Shown here: in pieces, positions 6,248 to 13,893 of the stretch
How positions within the stretch are numbered: position 1 is the first letter of the stretch
Layout: every line of letters starts with the position of its first letter
Source: JBBDXA01 sp040902585
Lineage (GTDB): Bacteria > Planctomycetota > Phycisphaerae > Phycisphaerales > Phycisphaeraceae
Direction: 5' to 3'
Length of the DNA stretch: 18,130 nt
Assembly: GCA_040902585.1 (NCBI GenBank)
Contig: JBBDXA010000193.1
Coordinates: 1 to 18,130 of the forward strand
Program-made: the position numbers and the translations under genes
The notes under the pieces: generated by a model
The model's database searches: none
Told to the model about the DNA's origin: nothing
Seen by the model: the letters and a program-made list of their open reading frames with translations, nothing else

Positions 6248-6904
6248 ATGCTCTCCTCGATGGATTACGTCAAGATACTGGTGTCGCTGATCGTTGTCCT
6301 GGACCCGATTGGAACGATCCCGCTCTTCGTTGCATTCACGCGCACTCACAACCAGGCCGAGCGTCACAAGGCGGCCCGCACCGCTGCCGTCACCGTCGCG
6401 ATCGTGCTCGTGATCGCAGTCACTGTCGGCGACTGGGTTCTGATGCTCTTTGGCATTCAGATCGCGACCTTCCGCGTGGGCGGCGGCATCCTCGTACTGC
6501 TCATGGCGATCTCGATGATGCACGCCCGCATCAGCGGCGCGGTGCAGACCGAGGAAGAAGCGCGCGAGGCCGAGGAGAAAGCCGCGGTCGCGGTGGTGCC
6601 GCTGGCGATTCCATTGCTGGCCGGGCCGGGCGCGATCAGCGCGGTCATCATCTTTGCGAACCGCGGCACGGGCCTGACGCATATGGCGATCCTTTGCGGT
6701 GTGATCCTGCTGGCGTCCGGCCTTACCTGGCTGGCGCTGCGCCTGGCGACGGTCCTTCAGCCGAGGATGGGCAAGATCGGCATCAACATCGTGACGCGCC
6801 TGATGGGCCTGATCCTGGCAGCCGTCGCGGTTGAATTCATCGTCAACGGGGTGCGCGAACTCTTTCCGATGCTGGATGGCCGCGCGCCGGTTGCATCGCC
6901 ATGA
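6248..6904 (+). CDS. MarC family (UPF0056) integral membrane protein
   Basis: This 218-residue protein has about six hydrophobic segments and the family signatures. VVLDPIGTIPLFVAFT is near the N-terminus, FRVGGGILVLLMAISMM is in the middle, and VPLAIPLLAGPGAISAVII comes after a charged Glu-rich loop (residues about 98-112). The C-terminus has NIVTRLMGLILAAVAVEFI. MarC proteins sit in the inner membrane. Their transport function is not established, and the old link to multiple antibiotic resistance was not confirmed. GAGG lies about 10 bases before the ATG. The stop overlaps the first possible start of the PEP synthase frame (ATGA), so the two genes are probably coupled. Confidence 0.92.
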   Translation: MLSSMDYVKILVSLIVVLDPIGTIPLFVAFTRTHNQAERHKAARTAAVTVAIVLVIAVTVGDWVLMLFGIQIATFRVGGGILVLLMAISMMHARISGAVQTEEEAREAEEKAAVAVVPLAIPLLAGPGAISAVIIFANRGTGLTHMAILCGVILLASGLTWLALRLATVLQPRMGKIGINIVTRLMGLILAAVAVEFIVNGVRELFPMLDGRAPVASP

Positions 6905-6946
6905 CCATGCGGATTGAAGCTATTCCTCCGAGTCGCACCCAAGATC

Positions 6947-6951
6947 AGGAG
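6947..6951 (+). promoter_or_regulatory. Shine-Dalgarno AGGAG for PEP synthase
   Basis: AGGAG lies 6 bases upstream of ATG 6958. It selects this start over ATG 6901, which overlaps the marC stop and would add 19 unconserved residues. Confidence 0.65.
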
Positions 6952-6957
6952 TCAACC

Positions 6958-9402
6958 ATGCCAACCCTCCAATCGACTTCATCCGCAAACGCGACCTCAG
7001 TCATCCGCTGGTTCAACCAGGTTGGCATCGATGATGTCGCGATCGTCGGCGGCAAGAACGCATCCCTGGGTGAGATGGTGCGCGAGCTGTCGGCCCAGGG
7101 CGTGCGCGTGCCCGATGGCTTTGCGATCACGGCCGAGGCATATCGCCAGTTCCTTCGCGCCAGCGGCCTTGACGAAGTGATCCGTCGCATCCTCAGTGAT
7201 CTGGACACGCGCGACGTGAGCAATCTGCGTGCCCGCGGCAAGGCGGTCCGCCGCGCGATCATGGGGGCCGAGCTGCCGAAGGCGACGGGCCAGGCGATCA
7301 TCCAGGCGTACGACCAGCTCAGCACCGAGCGCGGCGAGCCGGTCGATGTCGCCGTGCGCTCCAGCGCCACCGCCGAGGACCTGCCCGACGCCAGCTTCGC
7401 CGGTCAGCAGGAGACGTATCTGAACGTACACGGCCACGCCGCGCTGCTGGATACCTGCCGCCGCTGCTTCGCGTCACTGTTCACCGACCGCGCGATCTCC
7501 TACCGGCAGGATAAGGGCTTCGATCATTTCCAGATCGCCCTCTCCATCGGTGTGCAACTCATGGTGCGGTCTGACCTGGCTACCTCCGGCGTCATGTTCT
7601 CGATCGACACCGAGAGCGGATTCCCCGATGTCGTGCTCATCAACGCGGCGTACGGCCTGGGCGAGAACGTCGTGCAGGGTTCGGTGAATCCGGACGAATT
7701 CCTCATCTTCAAGCCGACACTGAAAACCGGGCACCGGCCGATCCTCAAGCGCACGCTGGGCAACAAAGAGTTCAAGCTGATCTACGACGAAGGCGGCGGG
7801 CGCATGACGCGGAACGTGCCCGTGCCGACTGCCGATCGTGCCCGGTTCTGCATCAGCGATGACGAAGTGCTCCAGCTTGCGCGGTGGGCCTGCGTCATTG
7901 AAGATCACTACTCGCGCAAGCGCGGCAAGCCGACGCCGATGGATATGGAATGGGCCAAGGATGGCGTGACCGGCGAGCTTTTCATCGTGCAGGCGCGGCC
8001 GGAGACCGTGCACTCGCTCAAGTCGCACGACACATTGGAGACCTACCACCTCAAGGAGCGCGCACGTGTGCTCGCCAAGGGTCGCAGCGTGGGCGAGAAG
8101 ATCGCCGCGGGCAAGGCGCGCGTCATCCGCGAGGCCGCGCAGCTTCATGAGCTGGCCCAGGGCGATGTGCTGGTCACGGACAAGACCGATCCGGACTGGG
8201 AGCCTTTCATGAAGAAGGCGGCGGCGATCGTGACGAATCGCGGCGGGCGGACGTGCCACGCGGCAATCGTCAGCCGCGAGCTGGGCCTGCCCGCGATCGT
8301 CGGCACGGAGACCGGCACCGGCGCGATTCGCGACGGGCAGATGATCACCGTCTGCTGCGCCGAAGGCGATACGGGGAATGTCTACGAAGGCAAGCTCTCG
8401 TTCGATGTGACGCGCGTGGACCTGCGCGAGGTGCCGCGTCCGCGCACGAAGGTGATGATGAACGTCGGCAACCCGGAGCAGGCGCTGACGCTGTCGTTCA
8501 TCCCCAACGACGGCGTCGGCCTGGCGCGCGAGGAGTTCATCGTCACCAGCACGATCAAGATTCACCCCATGGCACTGCTGGAGTACGACAAGATCGAGGA
8601 TCGCTCCGTTATCGCACAGATCGACGCGCTGACCGCCGGCTATGACGACAAGCCCGCGTTCTTCGTCGATCGTCTGGCCGAAGGCGTCGCGATGATCGCC
8701 GCGGCGTTCTACCCCAAGGATGTGATCATCCGCCTGAGTGACTTCAAGACCAACGAATACGCCAACCTCATCGGCGGCGCGAAGTACGAGCCCGTCGAAG
8801 AGAACCCGATGATCGGCTTCCGCGGCGCATCGCGTTACTACGACCCGCGATACCGCAATGCCTTCGCGCTGGAATGTCGCGCGATGAAGAGGGTGCGCGA
8901 TGATATGGGCCTCACGAACTCGAAGCTGATGGTGCCGTTCTGTAGGACCATCGAGGAAGCGAAGAAGGTGCTTGCCGAGATGGAGAAGCACGGCCTCAAG
9001 CGCGGCGAGAACGGGCTGGAGGTCTACGTGATGTGCGAGATTCCCAGCAACGTGATCCTTGCGAAGGAGTTCGCGGAGGTCTACGACGGCTTCTCCATCG
9101 GCTCCAACGATCTCACGCAGCTTGTGCTGGGCGTGGATCGCGACTCGCAGATTGTCGCCCATGTATTCGACGAGCGCAACGCGGCGGTGAAGACGATGAT
9201 CGCCAACGTGATCCGCGACGCCCGCGCCTGTGGCCGCAAGATCGGGATCTGCGGCCAGGCACCGAGCGACTACCCGGAGTTCGCCGCGTTCCTCGTCGAA
9301 CAGGGCATCGACAGCATTTCCCTGAATCCCGACGCGGTGCTCAAGACGACGCTGACGATCCTCGATGCTGAAAAGAAGCTCGCCGCCGGTTCGCCCAGGT
9401 GA
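6958..9402 (+). CDS. ppsA: Phosphoenolpyruvate synthase (pyruvate, water dikinase)
   Basis: The enzyme makes PEP, AMP and phosphate from pyruvate, ATP and water in the cytoplasm. It is the gluconeogenic entry from C3 compounds. The 814 residues compare with 792 in E. coli. The N-terminal ATP-grasp domain has VGGKNASLGEMV and the nucleotide loop RSSATAEDLPDASFAGQQET, starting at Arg134. The swivelling phosphohistidine domain has NRGGRTCHAAIVSRELG, with catalytic His434. The C-terminal PEP/pyruvate barrel has EVYVMCEIPSN, GFSIGSNDLTQLVLGVDRDS and ICGQAPSD with Cys765, then QGIDSISLNPD. All catalytic motifs are intact. It follows marC directly and precedes the formate channel by 40 bases. Placement beside a stress protein and formate channel suggests a role when metabolism shifts to low oxygen (inference). 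Confidence 0.98.
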   Translation: MPTLQSTSSANATSVIRWFNQVGIDDVAIVGGKNASLGEMVRELSAQGVRVPDGFAITAEAYRQFLRASGLDEVIRRILSDLDTRDVSNLRARGKAVRRAIMGAELPKATGQAIIQAYDQLSTERGEPVDVAVRSSATAEDLPDASFAGQQETYLNVHGHAALLDTCRRCFASLFTDRAISYRQDKGFDHFQIALSIGVQLMVRSDLATSGVMFSIDTESGFPDVVLINAAYGLGENVVQGSVNPDEFLIFKPTLKTGHRPILKRTLGNKEFKLIYDEGGGRMTRNVPVPTADRARFCISDDEVLQLARWACVIEDHYSRKRGKPTPMDMEWAKDGVTGELFIVQARPETVHSLKSHDTLETYHLKERARVLAKGRSVGEKIAAGKARVIREAAQLHELAQGDVLVTDKTDPDWEPFMKKAAAIVTNRGGRTCHAAIVSRELGLPAIVGTETGTGAIRDGQMITVCCAEGDTGNVYEGKLSFDVTRVDLREVPRPRTKVMMNVGNPEQALTLSFIPNDGVGLAREEFIVTSTIKIHPMALLEYDKIEDRSVIAQIDALTAGYDDKPAFFVDRLAEGVAMIAAAFYPKDVIIRLSDFKTNEYANLIGGAKYEPVEENPMIGFRGASRYYDPRYRNAFALECRAMKRVRDDMGLTNSKLMVPFCRTIEEAKKVLAEMEKHGLKRGENGLEVYVMCEIPSNVILAKEFAEVYDGFSIGSNDLTQLVLGVDRDSQIVAHVFDERNAAVKTMIANVIRDARACGRKIGICGQAPSDYPEFAAFLVEQGIDSISLNPDAVLKTTLTILDAEKKLAAGSPR

Positions 9403-9442
9403 CCGCGGCCGGCCTGTTGCTTTGACCACGCACCAAACCACT

Positions 9443-10300
9443 ATGAATGAAACGGAATCACTTGATGCGCTCCTGCCCGCCCAGATCGCCCGCAAGGCTG
9501 AGGACATCGGCGTAGCCAAAGGCAACATGGATGCGCTGTCGATGTTCCTCCTGGCGGTGCTCGCCGGCGCGTTCATCGCGATGGGGGCCGTGTTCTCCAC
9601 CACGGCCGTCACCGGCGCTGACAGCCTCCCTTGGGGAGTGACGCGTGTGCTCGCGGGTCTTACCTTCTGTCTGGGCCTGATCCTGGTGGTGATCGCCGGC
9701 GCGGAACTGTTCACCGGCAACAACCTGCTGGTGATGGCGTTTGTCAGCGGCAAGCTGCCGGCGCGGAAGCTGCTTCGCAACTGGACGATCGTCTATGTCG
9801 GCAACTTCTGCGGCTCGGTGGCGACGGCCGGCCTCATGTTCGCAAGCGGGCAATACAAAATGCTTGACGGCGAACTGGGCGTAATCGCCCTGAACATCGC
9901 GCAGAGCAAGTGCACGCTGCTGCCCATGGAGGCGCTCGTGCGCGGCATCTACTGCAACGCCCTGGTCTGCCTGGCCATCTGGCTCTGTTTCTCGGCGCGA
10001 ACCACCACAGGCAAAATCGCCGCGATCCTGTTCCCGATTACCGCTTTCGTCGCCGCAGGCTTCGAGCACTCGGTCGCCAATATGTATTTCATTCCGATCG
10101 GCCTGTTCATCAAGTCCGGTGCGCCGGCCGCGTACTGGCAAACGATCGACGGCTCGACTGTCGCCGTCGATCAGATCACGTGGGCGGGATTCATGCTCGG
10201 CAATCTGCTGCCGGTCACCATCGGCAACATCATCGGAGGCTCGGGTTTCGTCGGCGTGATCTACTGGATCATCTACGCGCGCAAAGCCGATCCGCGTTAG
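9443..10300 (+). CDS. Formate/nitrite transporter (FocA/NirC family)
   Basis: This 285-residue, six-helix channel of the inner membrane forms pentamers in its family. Signatures are AGAELFTGNNLLV, RGIYCNALVCLAIW, AGFEHSVANMYFIP (with the pore His) and NLLPVTIGNIIGGS. The first 30 residues are a soluble amphipathic segment, as in FocA. The family conducts formate, nitrite or hydrosulfide, and the sequence does not decide which. I chose ATG 9443 because it gives the usual N-terminus; upstream in-frame codons from 9365 overlap ppsA and lack family similarity. The Shine-Dalgarno site is weak, so expression may depend on ppsA. The stop TAG lies within the ribosome binding site of the reductase gene that follows. 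Confidence 0.93.
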   Translation: MNETESLDALLPAQIARKAEDIGVAKGNMDALSMFLLAVLAGAFIAMGAVFSTTAVTGADSLPWGVTRVLAGLTFCLGLILVVIAGAELFTGNNLLVMAFVSGKLPARKLLRNWTIVYVGNFCGSVATAGLMFASGQYKMLDGELGVIALNIAQSKCTLLPMEALVRGIYCNALVCLAIWLCFSARTTTGKIAAILFPITAFVAAGFEHSVANMYFIPIGLFIKSGAPAAYWQTIDGSTVAVDQITWAGFMLGNLLPVTIGNIIGGSGFVGVIYWIIYARKADPR

Positions 10301-10303
10301 GGA
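10299..10303 (+). promoter_or_regulatory. Shine-Dalgarno AGGGA overlapping the focA-type stop
   Basis: AGGGA shares its first two bases with the TAG stop of the channel gene and lies 8 bases before TTG 10312. It supports the unusual TTG start and translational coupling. Confidence 0.55.
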
Positions 10304-10311
10304 TAAACCAC

Positions 10312-11088
10312 TTGGACGCTTCGCTCGCCAACGCCCGCCTGATCGCGCGGTCGGACTTGAACGCCGACTTGTGCATCGTGCGCATTGCACCGGACTCGGG
10401 GCAAGTGCCCGCTTTCGAGCCCGGGCAGTTCGCCACGCTCGGCCTGCCCGAATCGGACGAAGCGCCCGGCAGGCTCGTTCGCCGGCCCTATTCGATCGCC
10501 TCGTCGCCCGACGCGCGCGATCACATCGAGCTGCTGCTGGCGCGCGTGAAGGAAGGACATTTCACATCACGCTTCTGGCCGTTGCGCCCGGGCTCGCCGA
10601 TCTGGCTTGATCCGCACATTCACGGCAGGTTCACGCTTGCAGCGGTGCCGCCCGACGCTGACCTCGTCATGGTCGCCACCGGCACGGGGATCGCGCCGTT
10701 CATGTCCATGCTCCGCACCTAATCCGGGCAACGCCGCTGGCGTCGGCTGGCGATCCTCTATGGCACACGGCTTGCCGCCGACCTGGCCTATGGTGATGAA
10801 CTGGCGCGACTGGCCGCGCAGGATTCCAATACGACCTACGTGCCCACCGTGACGCGCGAACCGATGGAGTCATCATGGACCGGCGCGCGGGGCCGGGTGA
10901 CAGCCCTACTCGATCCTCACGCCTTCGAGCAACGGATCGGCTGGCCGCTCGATCCGGCGCGCACCCATGTCATGCTCTGCGGCAACCCCCAGATGATTGA
11001 CGATGCCCAGGCGATTCTCGTCGCGGCAGGCTTTGTGCCGGACCGTCCGCATGCACCGGGCGATTTGCATTTCGAGCGCTACTGGTGA
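10312..11088 (+). pseudogene. fpr: Ferredoxin-NADP reductase interrupted by one in-frame TAA
   Basis: From TTG 10312 the frame encodes a bacterial Fpr-type FAD reductase. The FAD motif RRPYSIASSP is at residues about 58-66, and the NADP-binding GTGIAPFMSMLRT ends at residue 136. Codon 137 (10720-10722) is TAA. The same frame then continues without another stop for 121 codons, through LAILYGTRLAADLAYGDEL, VMLCGNPQMIDDA and the canonical C-terminal FERYW, ending at TGA 11088. Restored length would be about 258 residues, against 248 for E. coli Fpr. A single substitution would repair it. As written, only the FAD half plus the start of the NADP domain would be made. It may be a recent null allele, a read-through gene or a sequence error. 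Its normal role is electron exchange between NADPH and ferredoxin or flavodoxin. Confidence 0.88.
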
Positions 11089-11516
11089 TCGTTTCGATAC
11101 AAGCCGCAACGGTCGATGCGCGCCGTCGCTGACGCAGCGCACCAGGCAACGCCCCGACAGCTTCTCCACCGTGGCCACGCCCCGATCAGCGGCTTCGTGA
11201 CGGGTGCCCGGAAGCCGCCGATCGGTCGATTTGGGCCTCCGGAAAAACTCTCAGTTCGAACCTCGGGCGATAGGCTGCATCGACAAACCCGTCAGTTGGA
11301 CAACTCGATCGCGTCCCACCAGCGCGCCGCCACTTCGCGCGCGACATCGCGCCGGACCTCTCAAAACGCGCGCTTTTCACTTTCCGGTTTTACCACCTAA
11401 CCCATTAATGTAACCGGGGTTCCATCAGCCTCAATCGCGCCGGATCAACCTGCGGGTTAACTCTCAAACAGCGCGCGAGTTTTTCGAGATTTCCATCGCT
11501 TGACGGGTTTGGAACA
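11089..11516. other. Non-coding stretch with no recognisable gene
   Basis: No frame on either strand shows a recognisable family or a good ribosome binding site. It contains the hairpin at 11189-11218 and two similar GC/T-rich elements near 11358 and 11460 (both begin CTCTCAAA and run through GCGCGC into T-rich sequence). It starts the decayed zone that reaches to 12630. Confidence 0.55.
11189..11218 (+). terminator. Possible hairpin terminator downstream of fpr
   Basis: GCGGCTTC (11189-11196) pairs with GAAGCCGC (11211-11218), with a further short CGG/CCG pairing inside the 14-base spacer. No T-tract follows, so intrinsic termination is uncertain. It lies 100 bases after the reductase stop. 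Confidence 0.3.
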
Positions 11517-11838
11517 GGGAGCGTCTGGGTCCAGTGGGATGACGACGACTGGCGGCACCCCGAGGGTGTGGCCGAGCAGTTCAAGGCGATGGGCGACGCC
11601 GGCGCGGTGGCGCTCAAGAGCCCGGTGCAGCTACCTCGTCCGCCTCGACCAGTCATGGGTGGTCAGCCGTACGCGCGGCATCGAGGGCACCGTCATGGCC
11701 CGCAAGAATCGTGCGATATCCGGCGATGCCCAAGGCCGAGGACAGCGTCTTCCGCGACCGGATGATGCGCTGCGTCGAGTGGCGCGTGTGGGAAAACCCA
11801 CCGCAGATGTACGTGCGGCTGATTCATGGGGCTAACAC
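11517..11838 (+). pseudogene. Glycosyltransferase family 2-like remnant, two frameshifts, truncated
   Basis: Three adjoining frames read as one decayed protein. Frame 3 to about 11621 gives VWVQWDDDDWRHPEGVAEQF and AGAVALKSP, with the DDDDW motif of GT-A fold enzymes. Frame 1 to about 11710 gives SYLVRLDQSWVVSRTRGIEG and VMARKNRAI. Frame 2 to about 11838 gives YPAMPKAEDSVFRDRMMR, with the acidic ED element, and YVRLIHGANTW near the usual end of such domains. Each shift is +1. The N-terminal nucleotide-binding part is missing and there is no start. I assign the family from motif order and not from a search; it could be another DDDDW-type transferase. Confidence 0.6.
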
Positions 11839-12062
11839 GTGGGGGAGGGGCATTTTGTTCGTTCAACCGAGGCGTTGCCTTTGGGTACTCCTGTCGGCAT
11901 TCGCGTGATCGGGGAGGCCAGCGCGCCACACCGCGCCCGCTCGGCTAGTCGCGTCGGCCGCGCCCCCTCTTCCTACCGCGGCGCATACCTTGGTTTTCGT
12001 CTTCTCTTTGCTATGGATTGACGCTATCGATATGGGCAGGAGTAATGGGTATCGCATTATCT

Positions 12063-12197
12063 ATGGGAGAAACGCGGGGAGTGACGGACGCGAAGGTGGA
12101 GTATCTGCCGCCGTACTCAACGGTCGTGAACCCGAACGAACTGACGTTCACCCGATTGCCGTCGAGATTCTTCCGAGCAGATCGATCTGGACCTTGA
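12063..12197 (+). pseudogene. IS630-family transposase C-terminal remnant
   Basis: The frame contains AKVEYLPPYSTVVNPNEL, a degraded form of the LPPYSPDLNPIE motif that precedes the last catalytic acidic residue of IS630/Tc1 DDE transposases. It continues for about 18 residues and ends at TGA 12195. The upstream catalytic domain is not recognisable in any frame, so only a short scar remains. The Glu of NPNEL matches the catalytic Glu position. The call rests on one motif. Confidence 0.55.
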
Positions 12198-12303
12198 GGA
12201 ACCGGGCATCGCGGCGGACCGATCACGCCTCGGCGAGCATCGTCAGGAATAACAAAAGCCAGGTAGGCCAAATCGTGGCGGGCTCCGTAAGTCGACTAAT
12301 GAC

Positions 12304-12355
12304 AAGTGTCCGACATTTTGGACCCCCGCCTGCCAAATGCAAGTAGCCGACACTT
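12304..12355. repeat. Composite inverted repeat (about 52 bp)
   Basis: AAGTGTC (12304-12310) pairs with GACACTT (12349-12355). Nested inside, CATTTTGG (12314-12321) pairs with CCAAATG (12333-12339) with one bulged T. The loop is C-rich. It could be paired ends of a lost insertion element, a small MITE or a transcript hairpin. No T-tract follows. Confidence 0.5.
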
Positions 12356-12526
12356 CGACAGCGCGCCTACCTCGGGCCGGCACTTCCCCCCTTGACGTAC
12401 CGCGCTCTCGACGAAGGTGCAAGCTTGGACGAGGCGACAACCGAGGCAAAGATCGTTGGCCGGAAGTCGTTGGAGCTCGAAAAGATGGCGGCCCACTACG
12501 TGTGGAGGCAGAAATGCGGGCAGTGA
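12347..12526 (+). pseudogene. Possible C-terminal gene fragment, unknown
   Basis: An open frame without a start runs from after TAG 12344-12346 to TGA 12524-12526. Its last 45 codons have protein-like composition (TYRALDEGASLDEAT, GRKSLELEKMAAHYVW), predicted helical and charged. I do not recognise the family. It may be the tail of a gene whose front was lost near the inverted repeat, or a chance frame. Confidence 0.3.
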
Positions 12527-12573
12527 TTGGGGGCCATCGGGCCTGCTAAATCGACTTCTTCTGAAGGACGTGT

Positions 12574-12690
12574 GATGAAACTCGATGCCATGTTGATCGT
12601 GACGGGCGACCTGTTCACGAACGGCGATGTTCATTCCACGCGCAGCACCCGCGCTGTGACCGAGGCGCGGCCGTTGGCTGCATGCCGCTC
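12574..12690 (+). CDS. Short ORF of uncertain status (38 aa)
   Basis: ATG 12574 with AGGA about 8 bases upstream opens a 38-codon frame (MKLDAMLIVTGDLFTNGDVH, then a low-complexity tail) ending at TAA. Its second half runs antisense into the 3' end of the minus-strand propeller gene. The first 20 residues look protein-like and the rest does not, so it is more likely the front of a gene cut off at the boundary of the decayed zone than a real peptide. Confidence 0.25.
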
Positions 12691-13893
12691 ATAAACGAGC
12701 AGGAGCCCGCCATGGCGGTCGGCCGCCAGCGCGGGCGAGCGTTCTTCGGCATCGGAAACCGCGATGGGAATACCCTCGGGGTCGAGCGACTGAAAGCCAT
12801 CGACGCGTGCGGCGATCAGGTCGCAGTTCTCGAAGTTGGTGAACTTCTCCCCGGTCAGGTGATGCCGCTGCCAGACGACGATGACGTGCTTGCCATCGGA
12901 GGCACAGGCATTGGGTCCCCACGGCCAGGTTCCACCGCTCTTCTTCGCCTGTCCCAGGTCGAGCCACGAGTCGAGCTGACGGTTGACGCCGGCCGGTTCC
13001 TTCGCCGCTTCCTGGTTTACGAGTTTGCCTTCACTGTTGACTCGCGCGGCGCGAATGGCACCGGGACCGCCCCAGCCCCAGGGGTCGGGCATCGAGCGGT
13101 GGCTGATGACCAGCCAACCGTCCCCCGGCGCTGCGGAGATGGAGAAGGCGGCGTTTTTCGTCCCGCCGATCACCGTTTCAGGTTTGCCCACGGGTTGGCC
13201 GTCGGCATTCAGACGAACACTTCTCACTGTGCCCGCGAACGTGCCGGCCCCGCCACCGGCCGCGAGGAAGAATGATCCATTCCACGCCACGCGCGGCTGC
13301 GGCGTGACGCCGGTTTCGACCGCGCGGCCGACTTGCCCCTCCGTTGACACACGAGCGGCGAAACCGCGGTAAGCCGTCTCCTCACCTTGTAATCCCTGCC
13401 AGACGACGACGAAACCCTTGTCGTCGCCTGCGACATCCGGCAGCGCTTGTGTGCGGGGGCCGGCGGCAATTTCGATAGGGTTGGCGTCAATTACTTTTCC
13501 GTTGACATCGATGCGCGTCGCCAGGACGTCATAATCTTTGCCGTTTCGAAAGTCCTGCCAGACGACCAGGTAGGTATCGCCCGCAAAGGCGACGCGCGGG
13601 GACTCCTGCACACCCCGACCAGTCGGAGCGACCTCGATGCCGCGCGGGTCCAGCACCTTGCCATCCTTCGATACACGCGCGGCGAAGATGCGGGCCGAGC
13701 CGCCCTTACCGTGCCAGCCCTCGCGCCAGACGACGAGGTACGCATCCCTCCCATACGCCACCGCGGGCGTCGCCTGCAGACCTTTGCCCGGGCCGTCCGG
13801 GAGCAACGGCAATGCTTCGCCGACCTTGATCGCGTCGGCCCGCGCCCCGCCGGCGATGAGCAACGGAATGAGGAATACCGCACATGCTCTCAT
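12631..13893 (-). CDS. Secreted seven-repeat putative beta-propeller protein
   Basis: The 420-residue product starts with a signal peptide (MRACAVFLIPLLIAGGARA, likely cleaved before Asp20). The body consists of about seven degenerate repeats built around a strand such as YLVVWREG, YLVVWQDF, FVVVWQGL, FFLAAGGG, WLVISHRS, VIVVWQRH and LLLVYERH. Each is typically preceded by a P/A-x-VA element and followed by IxAxRV and a GK(V)LDP-like turn. This count fits a seven-bladed beta-propeller, which is my inference. No catalytic motif is evident, so a binding or surface role is more likely. ATG 13893 overlaps the upstream gene's stop as ATGA and has a full AAGGAGGTGA site, so it is translated with its neighbour. 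The longer frame to 13998 is rejected because it lacks a signal peptide start. Confidence 0.82.
   Translation of the reverse strand: MRACAVFLIPLLIAGGARADAIKVGEALPLLPDGPGKGLQATPAVAYGRDAYLVVWREGWHGKGGSARIFAARVSKDGKVLDPRGIEVAPTGRGVQESPRVAFAGDTYLVVWQDFRNGKDYDVLATRIDVNGKVIDANPIEIAAGPRTQALPDVAGDDKGFVVVWQGLQGEETAYRGFAARVSTEGQVGRAVETGVTPQPRVAWNGSFFLAAGGGAGTFAGTVRSVRLNADGQPVGKPETVIGGTKNAAFSISAAPGDGWLVISHRSMPDPWGWGGPGAIRAARVNSEGKLVNQEAAKEPAGVNRQLDSWLDLGQAKKSGGTWPWGPNACASDGKHVIVVWQRHHLTGEKFTNFENCDLIAARVDGFQSLDPEGIPIAVSDAEERSPALAADRHGGLLLVYERHAANGRASVTARVLRVE

Noticed and set aside
7474..9780. Very long open frame on the minus strand opposite ppsA (768 codons)
   Set aside because: It is antisense to a gene with every PEP synthase motif intact. 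Its composition (rich in His, Arg, Asp, Ala) is what GC-rich antisense frames produce.
11292..11360. Minus-strand frame ending REVAARWWDAIELSN before a TGA
   Set aside because: It looks protein-like but is only about 22 codons with a stop immediately upstream, too short to support a gene fragment.
11395..11462. Integron attC-like site (ACCTAAC ... GTTAACT)
   Set aside because: The first core fits RYYYAAC, but the second does not fit GTTRRRY, the inner L boxes are absent, and no integrase or cassette is near.
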